DNA from: Bifidobacterium breve
GTDB lineage: Bacteria > Actinomycetota > Actinomycetes > S36-B12
Reading direction: 5' to 3'
Assembly (NCBI GenBank): GCA_945870085.1
Contig: CAMBQX010000098.1
Span: forward strand, 1-6,548
Length of the DNA stretch: 6,548 nucleotides
Each line of letters begins with the position of its first letter. Position 1 is the first letter of the stretch. This document shows, in pieces, positions 1 to 5,035 of the stretch. Both the position numbers and the translations under genes were made by a program. The notes beneath the pieces were generated by a model. The model was not told the DNA's origin. It made no database searches and worked only from the letters and a program-made list of their open reading frames with translations.

Positions 1-1
1 G

Positions 2-109
2 CTCGTCGCAAAAAGAGATCACGAATCTACCCTCATTAACGCCATGGCTCAGGCCGAGCGGGCTCTTGGGCTGGGCATATTGCAGCCCACGTTTCTTAAG
101 GAAACTTAA
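2..109 (+). CDS. Possible C-terminal tail of an unrecognised protein, cut by the left window edge
   Basis: A reading frame open from the window edge ends in TAA just before the glnA terminator hairpin. It encodes about 35 residues ending in ILQPTFLKET, with an alanine-rich, probably helical stretch (residues AMAQAERALGLG) before that. Composition and codon choice look plausible for coding DNA, and the stop lies 9 bases before the terminator region, where a convergent gene would be expected to end. In M. tuberculosis the gene convergent with glnA1 is glnE, but this tail does not resemble any GlnE C-terminus I can recall, so I do not assign it. Another frame is open only to a TAA at 37-39 and a third stays open further, so the choice of frame is uncertain. 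The fragment is too short for a functional call. Confidence 0.4.
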   Translation, partial: LVAKRDHESTLINAMAQAERALGLGILQPTFLKET

Positions 110-118
110 GCGCACTAC

Positions 119-156
119 AAAAAGCGGGACGGGCCACCGAAGCGGCCCGTCCCTTT
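119..156 (-). terminator. Intrinsic terminator of glnA with UUCG tetraloop
   Basis: On the minus strand the arms GGGACGGGCC and GGCCCGTCCC (144-153 and 126-135) form a perfect 10-bp stem. A G·U pair and a C-G pair extend it and close a UUCG tetraloop, an exceptionally stable loop. A GC then five T residues (123-119) follow, giving the classic terminator tail. It lies about 45 bases after the glnA stop. On the plus strand the G·U pair becomes an A/C mismatch and only three T residues follow, so the element is oriented for glnA, though it may also weakly stop transcription arriving from the left. Confidence 0.95.
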
Positions 157-191
157 CCCCTAGCACGCGAGGCGAATCGACGCGAAAGGGA
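150..191. repeat. 8-bp inverted repeat overlapping the base of the glnA terminator
   Basis: TCCCTTTC at 150-157 and GAAAGGGA at 184-191 are perfect inverted copies 26 bases apart. In the glnA transcript the upstream arm could pair with a segment that includes the first four bases (GGGA) of the terminator's 5' arm. It may extend the 3' structure of the mRNA or compete mildly with the terminator base. A regulatory role is inference only. Confidence 0.5.
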
Positions 192-201
192 ACCTGTGCG
201 A

Positions 202-1626
202 TCAGATGTCGTAGTAAAGCTCAAACTCGTGCGGATGTGGTCGCATACGGATTGGATCTATTTCATTCGTGCGCTTATATTCTACCCAGGTTTCGATTAA
301 GTCGCTCGGGAAGACCCCGCCGGCCTGTAGGTACTCGTTATCGGCCTCGAGAGCCTCCAAGACTGCTGGCAAAGAACCAGGGACCTGGGGGATGCTGGCC
401 ATTTCATCCGGCGGCAACTCATATAGATCCTTGTCGACCGGGGCGTGCGGCTCGATCTTGTTCTTGATTCCGTCAAGGCCCGCCATTAGCTGAGCCGCGA
501 ACGCAAGGTATGGGTTACTCGATGGATCAGGCACCCGGAACTCAATGCGCTTGGCCTTTGGTGAGTTGCCGGTCACTGGGATCCGGATGCAGGCCGAGCG
601 GTTGCGAGCGGAGTAAACCAGGTTAACCGGGGCTTCGTAGCCCGGTACCAAGCGGTGGTAGGAGTTCACGGTCGGGTTGGTGAATGCCAGCAACGATGGT
701 GCATGGTGCAAGAGGCCACCGATGTACCAACGGGCCATATCGGAAAGCCCGCCGTAGCCGCGCTCGTCATAGAACAACGGCTCGCCGTTCTTCCAGAGCG
801 ACTGGTGGCAATGCATCCCCGAGCCGTTATCGCCGAAGAGTGGCTTGGGCATGAAAGTTGCGGTCTTGCCGTGTGCCCAGGCGACATTTTTGATGATGTA
901 CTTGAAGAGCATGAGCTCATCGGCAGCTTTTTGTAGTGAATTGAAGCGGTAGTTGATTTCACCTTGACCGGCGGTACCAACCTCATGATGCGAGCGCTCA
1001 ACATGCAGGCCAACCTGCAGCAACTTCTCGACCATGTCGTCGCGGATGTCAGCGAAGTGGTCAACCGGCGGGACGGGGAAGTACCCGCCTTTGTAGCGGG
1101 TCTTGTAGCCGCGGTTACCGCCCTCTTCGACACGTCCGGTATTCCAAGCGCCTTCGACCGAATCGATGTGGTAGTACGACTCATGCTGATTGGTTTCAAA
1201 CCGAACGTCGTCAAAGACGTAGAACTCAGCTTCAGCGCCGAAATAGACAGTGTCGGCAATACCTGTTGAGGCGAGGTAGGACTCGGCATTTGCTGCCACA
1301 TTGCGTGGGTCGCGGCTGTAGCGCTCGTCGGTGAATGGGTCAAGGATTGAGAAATTCATGACCAGTGTCTTGGCATTGCGGAACGGGTCGATGAAAGCGG
1401 TTGAAGGATCCGGGATCAGCTTCATGTCTGATTCATGGATAGCCTGGAAACCGCGGATGGATGATCCGTCAAACATTAGGCCGTCGTCGAACACCGACTG
1501 GTCAAATGACTCCACGGGCATATTGAAGTGCTGCATCACGCCGGGCAGATCAATAAACCGCACGTCTACGAACTTCACGCCTTCGGCCTTGATGTAACTC
1601 AGTACCTCAGTTGAATTCTTAAACAC
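202..1626 (-). CDS. glnA: Type I glutamine synthetase (GSI-beta type), GTG start
   Basis: Makes glutamine from glutamate, ammonium and ATP in the cytoplasm. The family forms dodecamers with active sites between subunits. The product is 474 residues, close to the 469-478 usual in actinobacteria. Visible motifs: DGSSIRGF (53-60) in the N-terminal beta-grasp domain; FGAEAEF (129-135) and HHEVGTAGQGEINY (213-226) with metal-binding glutamates; GDNGSGMHCHQSLW (265-278) with the metal-site histidine; NPTVNSYHRLVPGYEAP (317-333) with the glutamate-flap and substrate arginine/glutamate; RNRSA (341-345). DKDLYELPP carries Tyr402, equivalent to the tyrosine adenylylated by GlnE, so activity control by adenylylation is expected. 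I chose GTG at 1626 because AGGGAGGA lies 4 bases before it and because VFKNSTEV aligns with the Streptomyces start MFQNADEA. The frame stays open upstream to an ATG at 1743, but that extension overlaps the regulatory region. The gene has its own promoter region and a strong terminator, so it is probably monocistronic. Confidence 0.98.
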   Translation of the reverse strand: MFKNSTEVLSYIKAEGVKFVDVRFIDLPGVMQHFNMPVESFDQSVFDDGLMFDGSSIRGFQAIHESDMKLIPDPSTAFIDPFRNAKTLVMNFSILDPFTDERYSRDPRNVAANAESYLASTGIADTVYFGAEAEFYVFDDVRFETNQHESYYHIDSVEGAWNTGRVEEGGNRGYKTRYKGGYFPVPPVDHFADIRDDMVEKLLQVGLHVERSHHEVGTAGQGEINYRFNSLQKAADELMLFKYIIKNVAWAHGKTATFMPKPLFGDNGSGMHCHQSLWKNGEPLFYDERGYGGLSDMARWYIGGLLHHAPSLLAFTNPTVNSYHRLVPGYEAPVNLVYSARNRSACIRIPVTGNSPKAKRIEFRVPDPSSNPYLAFAAQLMAGLDGIKNKIEPHAPVDKDLYELPPDEMASIPQVPGSLPAVLEALEADNEYLQAGGVFPSDLIETWVEYKRTNEIDPIRMRPHPHEFELYYDI

Positions 1627-1643
1627 GAAATCCTCCCTGACCT
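1627..1643 (-). promoter_or_regulatory. Strong ribosome binding site that fixes the glnA GTG start
   Basis: On the minus strand AGGGAGGA is followed by TTTC and then GTG (1626-1624). This is a near-ideal Shine-Dalgarno sequence and spacing. The in-frame upstream ATG at 1650 has only a short GGG-type match before it. The site therefore decides for the GTG. Confidence 0.85.
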
Positions 1644-1656
1644 TTCCACGCATTTG

Positions 1657-1679
1657 CCCTGTGGGTTTATCCCACGGGG
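1657..1679 (-). other. Stem-loop in the glnA 5' leader
   Basis: In the leader RNA, GUGGG and CCCAC (1675-1671 and 1665-1661) pair around the loop AUAAA. One C/A mismatch is followed by three further C-G pairs. The hairpin ends about 30 bases before the GTG start and about 14 bases before the ribosome binding site. No poly-U follows it, so it is not a terminator. It does not look like the glutamine riboswitch of cyanobacteria. It may protect the mRNA 5' end or have no role. Confidence 0.5.
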
Positions 1680-1720
1680 TTCTCGCCTCGCACGGTGGCT
1701 GGTGCCTCCGGATACCCGAA

Positions 1721-1726
1721 ACCATA
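1721..1726 (-). promoter_or_regulatory. Candidate -10 element of the glnA promoter
   Basis: TATGGT on the minus strand fits the actinobacterial -10 pattern TAnnnT. Transcription would start near 1713, giving a leader of roughly 85-90 bases. No good -35 hexamer stands at the right distance. This is common at activator-dependent promoters and agrees with the GlnR-like sites just upstream, centred near -42. Other hexamers are possible, so this is tentative. Confidence 0.35.
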
Positions 1727-1736
1727 GGCAAAGGCC

Positions 1737-1774
1737 ATGTCATGGGTGTATCCCTACTGTTTCGGCAATGTTAA
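1737..1774 (-). promoter_or_regulatory. GlnR-type operator: two tandem a/b box pairs
   Basis: GlnR, the OmpR-type nitrogen regulator of actinobacteria, binds a-site/b-site pairs of the form gTnAc-n6-GaAAc-n6. Read on the minus strand, the sequence shows TTAAC, 6 bases, GAAAC, 6 bases, GATAC, 6 bases, GACAT, starting at 1774, 1763, 1752 and 1741. The 11-base period is exact. The first pair is nearly perfect: only the first base of TTAAC differs from consensus, and GAAAC is exact. The second pair is degenerate (4 of 5 and 3 of 5). The array lies between glnA and the divergent RDD gene, placed to activate glnA under nitrogen limitation. GlnR control of glnA is established in Streptomyces and mycobacteria. 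The assignment here is by motif only. Confidence 0.75.
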
Positions 1775-1799
1775 AGGATGCATCAATTTCGTCTCCCGG

Positions 1800-1805
1800 T
1801 AACGT
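1800..1805 (+). promoter_or_regulatory. Candidate -10 element for a leaderless RDD-protein transcript
   Basis: TAACGT matches TAnnnT and ends 6 bases before the GTG at 1812, the spacing expected if transcription starts on the first base of the start codon. Leaderless mRNAs are frequent in actinobacteria. The region 17-18 bases upstream (about 1777-1782) has no clear -35 hexamer. The GlnR-like array lies just upstream of it. Confidence 0.45.
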
Positions 1806-1811
1806 GGGGGA

Positions 1812-2225
1812 GTGACTTCAGCCACACCAGACCCAAAGACGAAGCCGGAGGAGCCAGCTGGGCTCGGTCGCCGGGTGGTGGCAATTTGCCTGGATTGGCT
1901 CGCCTGCATCCTCTTGTCCCGAGTGTTCTTCGGCCAGGTGGCCTATGGCTCCGCCGAAGGGTCGATCACCGTGCTTTTGCTCTTCGCGGCTGAGGTCATC
2001 TTGTTCACTTGGCTGATGTCGGCGTCATTTGGCCAACGCATCATGGGAATTTCAGTAATTCGATTGGACGGCGGGCGGCTATCGCTGTGGCGTATCGCCC
2101 TTCGGACGGTGCTCGTCTGCTGCGTGATCCCAGCTTTGATTTATGACTCAACCGGTCGTGGTCTTCAAGATCGTGCCGTTGGAAGTGTTGTTATTCGAAC
2201 GCGCGGGCGCGGAGTCGCTAGTTAG
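1812..2225 (+). CDS. Small RDD-family membrane protein
   Basis: A 137-residue integral membrane protein. A charged, proline-rich N-terminus (residues 1-17) is followed by GLGRRVVAICLDWL (17-30), carrying the family's conserved arginine and aspartate at the start of helix 1 (about 22-40). Helix 2 spans about 51-70, then SFGQRIMGISVIR (72-84), a third hydrophobic stretch (about 94-112), and the C-terminal RGLQDRAVGSVVIR motif with the conserved DR pair (120-121). RDD proteins are mostly uncharacterised; some have been linked to ion transport, which I cannot infer here. The GTG start has GGGGGAG overlapping it rather than at normal spacing, so a leaderless start is more likely. A GTG at 1875 would cut into the RDD motif and is rejected. 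The gene is divergent from glnA, as in Mycobacterium and Streptomyces relatives, and its stop overlaps that of the convergent DUF4191 gene. Confidence 0.9.
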   Translation: MTSATPDPKTKPEEPAGLGRRVVAICLDWLACILLSRVFFGQVAYGSAEGSITVLLLFAAEVILFTWLMSASFGQRIMGISVIRLDGGRLSLWRIALRTVLVCCVIPALIYDSTGRGLQDRAVGSVVIRTRGRGVAS

Positions 2226-2228
2226 CGA
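2215..2228. repeat. Short inverted repeat over two convergent stop codons
   Basis: TCGCTA and TAGCGA are perfect inverted copies separated by two bases. The stop codons of the RDD gene (TAG) and the DUF4191 gene (TAA, minus strand) both lie inside or at the centre. A hairpin with a 4-bp stem and 6-base loop is possible on either strand. No T-tract follows, so this is not a convincing terminator. Confidence 0.45.
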
Positions 2229-2896
2229 GGGCGGCGCGCCGATCGGGTACTCGTCGGCATCGGCCCCTTCGGGATCGGCAGTGAGCCACCGGTCTGAATA
2301 ACAGCATCGAGGCGGCGGCGCACGTCGGTGATCTCGCCACCGCGAAGGTTGCGAGGCAACTTGGTTAATGAGCGCTGCAGTTTGCCTAGTGAGACCTGGC
2401 CCGGTTCGTCGCCGACCTGAATTTCGTAGATCGGGATATCTGGTAGCCAGCGAGCGGTCTTCTTGCGCTCATTGCCGAGCATGTGGCTGACCCGACTCGC
2501 TGGGCCTTCGGATATCAAGATGACTCCGGGTTTACCAACAACTCGACTTACTAAGTCTTGATTCTTATTGACTGCGATTCCTGGTGTCACTAACCAGCCA
2601 CCGCGCAGTGATTGCACCACGGCCGCCGCCGCCCCTGGCTGCCCCTCGATCTGGCGGTAGGCCGCTTTCATCGCGCGGCGGCTAAACCAGAAAACTGCCG
2701 CGAGTAGGCCCAAGGGAATACCGACCAGGATGGCGGTAAATAGGTTCAAGAAGATAAAGGTCGGGACGAATCCAACGACGAACCCCAACAGGAACAGCCC
2801 GCCGACTTCGAGCGGCAAAGTCCGGTAAACCTTCTGGGTCATACCCCAGTTCTGGGCGATTGAGGACAGTGTCGAGCGGATTTTTCCCTTAGCCAT
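2222..2896 (-). CDS. DUF4191 family membrane protein (Rv2219-like)
   Basis: A 224-residue protein with a basic N-terminus, two adjacent membrane helices (about 31-50 and 52-72) joined by a very short turn, and a large soluble domain after the basic stretch FSRRAMKAAYRQ. The charge pattern puts both ends in the cytoplasm. Family features visible are the N-terminal QNWGMTQKVYRTLP segment, RGGWLVTPGIAVNKNQDLVSR (98-118, quoted in part), GKPGVILISEG (121-131) and the lysine/arginine-rich C-terminus. Genes of this family usually follow lipA in actinobacteria, and function is unknown. It starts 9 bases after the MOSC gene stop with a weak AGG-type ribosome site, and is the last gene of the cluster. 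No terminator follows, because its stop overlaps the convergent RDD gene by 4 bases. A link to lipoate metabolism rests on conserved neighbourhood only. Confidence 0.9.
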   Translation of the reverse strand: MAKGKIRSTLSSIAQNWGMTQKVYRTLPLEVGGLFLLGFVVGFVPTFIFLNLFTAILVGIPLGLLAAVFWFSRRAMKAAYRQIEGQPGAAAAVVQSLRGGWLVTPGIAVNKNQDLVSRVVGKPGVILISEGPASRVSHMLGNERKKTARWLPDIPIYEIQVGDEPGQVSLGKLQRSLTKLPRNLRGGEITDVRRRLDAVIQTGGSLPIPKGPMPTSTRSARRPR

Positions 2897-2905
2897 GGGC
2901 CCAGC

Positions 2906-3433
2906 CTAGGGAAGCCTGACCTCGATCAATTCCCCGGCATGGATGCGGCCGGGGTGTTCGACCCAGCCGGTCACGCCGCGCCGCCCCATCGCGGCTTTCG
3001 GGAACTTTTCGGCGGCGGTGCCGTACCGCGCCTCCACCAAGGCTCCGGCGATAGTGCAGGGGAGGTTCTCGCCACCCAACATGACAACCGCGCCGCCGGC
3101 GAATAGCAATCTGGTCATTCGAGGGAGTTCGGTGAGCCCAGGGATGCCCTCCGTGCAGATGTTGTCGGCGATCACCCCGGGTGCAATTGCCTCAATACCG
3201 AGCTCGCCGCAGATGCTCGAAAGTTCAGCTAGATCTACAATTGAGAGTTGCCGGTGGTTGCGGATCGTTGTTCCCTTCGGGAAAACATCCTTTTGTCGGA
3301 CATCTGACGCCATGGTTACCCCGTGGTGGCGATCACCCACCGGGCCACCCCAATCGAGTTCGAGTTCAGCTACCAGGGTGGGAGTTTTTGATCCAGCCGG
3401 CCAAATATGCACCGCTTCAACCCTTGCGCTCAA
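2906..3433 (-). CDS. MOSC-domain protein, TTG start
   Basis: A 175-residue single-domain MOSC protein (molybdenum cofactor sulfurase C-terminal fold, related to YiiM). Visible family features: VGDRHHG (32-38), RNHRQLSIVDLAEL (58-71), PGVIADNI (85-92) where most relatives have PGxxGEN-like residues, the conserved cysteine in LPC (Cys126), RRGVTGWVEHPG (151-162) and the C-terminal I-x-x-G-E-x-I strand. MOSC proteins handle sulfur or molybdenum cofactor ligands; stand-alone members are often linked to reduction of N-hydroxylated compounds. The substrate here is unknown. The TTG at 3433 is chosen because GGAGG lies 7 bases upstream, inside the end of lipA, and the TTG overlaps the lipA TGA as TTGA, which indicates translational coupling. 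I do not recall a MOSC gene between lipA and the DUF4191 gene in the usual actinobacterial arrangement. Confidence 0.9.
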   Translation of the reverse strand: MSARVEAVHIWPAGSKTPTLVAELELDWGGPVGDRHHGVTMASDVRQKDVFPKGTTIRNHRQLSIVDLAELSSICGELGIEAIAPGVIADNICTEGIPGLTELPRMTRLLFAGGAVVMLGGENLPCTIAGALVEARYGTAAEKFPKAAMGRRGVTGWVEHPGRIHAGELIEVRLP

Positions 3434-4371
3434 TTCCTTGCCTCCATTGCCTGCTGGTAGAGGCGCCCCGCACGGTAGCTTGACCGCACCAAAGGACCAC
3501 TCATCACTCCGACAAAACCAATTTGTGTTGCCCGCTCAGCTAAGTCGACGAAGACCTCTGGCTTCACCCAACGGTCGACCGGATGATGACGCGGTGATGG
3601 GCGCAGGTACTGCGTGATCGTGAGGAGATCACAGCCAGCAGCGTGCAGATCGATAAGCGCGGTGTCAATCTCTGCATCATCTTCACCCATACCCAAGATC
3701 AAGTTGCTCTTGGTGACCATTCCGGCACTTTTTGCCTGAGTAATAACATCCAAACTACGTTCGTAAGTAAAGGCCGGGCGGATGCGCTTGAAAATACGAG
3801 GTACGGTCTCAAGGTTATGGGCCAAAACCGCTGGAGCCGCCGCAAATACTTCGGCTAACAAATGTGGCTCACCTGAGAAATCTGGTATTAAAACTTCGAC
3901 ATTGGTATCTGGGTTCACTTCTTTGATCACGCGAACGGTTTCGGCATAAAGCCAGGCACCTTGGTCAGGGAGATCATCACGGGCTACACCGGTGACCGTC
4001 GCGTACCGCAGGCCCATAGCCCGCACCGACTCGGCAACCCGTCGAGGCTCATCGCGATCCAATGGTGCCGGTTTGCCGGTATCGATTTGGCAGAAGTCAC
4101 AGCGCCGGGTGCATTGCTCGCCACCTATTAAGAAGGTCGCTTCGCGGTCTTCCCAGCATTCGTAGATATTTGGGCATCCGGCTTCTTGGCAGACAGTGTG
4201 TAGGCCCTCTGCTTTTACCAAGGCACTGATCTTCAAGAATTCAGGGCCGGTCTTAAGTTTGGTACGAATCCAATCGGGCTTTCGTTCGATCGGCACCTCG
4301 GCGTTGCGCGCCTCTATCCGTAGCATGCGCCGGCCTTGGCTATCTGAATAAACCGGCTCGACGAGGGTCAT
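3430..4371 (-). CDS. lipA: Lipoyl synthase
   Basis: A radical SAM enzyme that inserts sulfur at C6 and C8 of octanoyl groups already bound to lipoyl carrier proteins, in the cytoplasm. The protein is 313 residues, the normal length. The auxiliary 4Fe-4S cluster motif is C61-x4-C66-x5-C72, the sacrificial sulfur source in this family. The radical SAM motif is C87-TRR-C91-DF-C94. The C-terminal RSSYRAG supplies the conserved serine ligand of the auxiliary cluster. ATVTGVARDDLPD and NLETVPRIFKRIRP are further signatures, and the whole protein resembles actinobacterial LipA. The ATG at 4371 starts 4 bases after the lipB stop with only a weak AGG upstream, so expression probably depends on coupling with lipB. 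An alternative ATG at residue 16 would remove little conserved sequence and cannot be fully excluded. Its stop overlaps the MOSC gene start. Confidence 0.98.
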   Translation of the reverse strand: MTLVEPVYSDSQGRRMLRIEARNAEVPIERKPDWIRTKLKTGPEFLKISALVKAEGLHTVCQEAGCPNIYECWEDREATFLIGGEQCTRRCDFCQIDTGKPAPLDRDEPRRVAESVRAMGLRYATVTGVARDDLPDQGAWLYAETVRVIKEVNPDTNVEVLIPDFSGEPHLLAEVFAAAPAVLAHNLETVPRIFKRIRPAFTYERSLDVITQAKSAGMVTKSNLILGMGEDDAEIDTALIDLHAAGCDLLTITQYLRPSPRHHPVDRWVKPEVFVDLAERATQIGFVGVMSGPLVRSSYRAGRLYQQAMEARN

Positions 4372-4375
4372 GTGA

Positions 4376-5035
4376 TCAGCCTACGGGGTGGACTAGTTCT
4401 GGCAGCAGGTCGATCACCGTTGGCAGTACTTCGGCGACGCTCACGCGGCGGCCAATTTCTTGGCTCAGTGAGGTAACTTCTGCATCCTTTATCCCGCAGG
4501 GCACGATCTTGTCGAACCAAGCCATATCGCAGTCACAGTTGAGTGCGAACCCGTGCATCGTGACACCTTCGGTAACGCGAATGCCAATTGCCGCCACCTT
4601 GCGGTCAGGGCCGCGGTCATCGGCGGGGATCCAGACCCCGCTGCGCCCATCAATACGCACTCCGGTCACCCCGAATTCACTGCAAACCAAAATGAGCATG
4701 GCCTCGATGCGACGAACGTGGGCAACAACATCTAGCGGGCTGGGGAGGCGAACAATCGGGTAGCCAACAAGTTGACCGGGCCCGTGCCAAGTTATCTTCC
4801 CGCCGCGGTCAACATCAATTACCGGCGTGCCATCAAATGGTCTTTCATGAAGTTCGGTGCGGCGCCCAGCGGTATAGACCGATGGGTGCTCGAGGAGGAG
4901 AACGGTGTTGGTAGTAGCACCCGATACGACATCAGCGTGCACACGACGCTGCAAATCCCAGGCGGCAACGTAGTCAATCGCGTCGTCGCCAAAACCAATC
5001 AACTGGACATCAAGTGCGGCATCAGTGGTAGTCAT
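4376..5035 (-). CDS. lipB: Octanoyl-[acyl carrier protein]:protein octanoyltransferase
   Basis: Transfers octanoyl groups from acyl carrier protein to the lipoyl-domain lysine of target proteins, the first step of lipoate synthesis. The protein is 219 residues. RGGKITWHGPGQLVGYP (77-93) is the family signature. The catalytic pair is Lys146 (in KVAAIGIR) and Cys180 (in IVPCGIKDAEVTSL), 34 residues apart as are Lys142 and Cys176 in the M. tuberculosis enzyme. The segment ALNCDCDMAWF, with two extra cysteines, resembles actinobacterial LipB. Its ATG overlaps the TGA of the upstream oxidoreductase gene as ATGA, and lipA follows after 4 bases, so translation of the three is probably coupled. Confidence 0.98.
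   Translation of the reverse strand: MTTTDAALDVQLIGFGDDAIDYVAAWDLQRRVHADVVSGATTNTVLLLEHPSVYTAGRRTELHERPFDGTPVIDVDRGGKITWHGPGQLVGYPIVRLPSPLDVVAHVRRIEAMLILVCSEFGVTGVRIDGRSGVWIPADDRGPDRKVAAIGIRVTEGVTMHGFALNCDCDMAWFDKIVPCGIKDAEVTSLSQEIGRRVSVAEVLPTVIDLLPELVHPVG

Noticed and set aside
91..105. Small palindrome GTTTC-TTAAG-GAAAC as a terminator or operator
   Set aside because: The 5-bp stem is weak with no T-tract, and it lies within the possible coding tail; the GC-rich hairpin at 126-153 is the obvious terminator.
66..467. Plus-strand open frame over the end of glnA
   Set aside because: It runs through the terminator hairpin and antisense to well-conserved glnA codons; its translation is low in complexity and rich in arginine, typical of a shadow frame.
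666..1343. Long minus-strand open frame of 225 codons inside glnA
   Set aside because: It lies in another frame of a clearly conserved glnA and its serine/threonine-rich translation resembles no protein family.
1627..1720. Glutamine riboswitch or similar RNA element before glnA
   Set aside because: Only a simple hairpin is visible; none of the conserved core of known glutamine-sensing RNAs can be recognised.
1627..1743. In-frame N-terminal extension of glnA from an ATG at 1743 or 1650
   Set aside because: The extension overlaps the GlnR-like boxes and leader hairpin, has no family similarity, and the GTG at 1626 has a far better ribosome site and matches the Streptomyces GlnA start.
1778..1993. 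Alternative frame at the start of the RDD gene
   Set aside because: It overlaps the RDD frame, which carries the clear family motifs and membrane helices; this one shows neither.
2943..3617. Plus-strand open frame of 224 codons opposite the MOSC gene and end of lipA
   Set aside because: Antisense to two recognised genes; proline/serine-rich translation without motifs.
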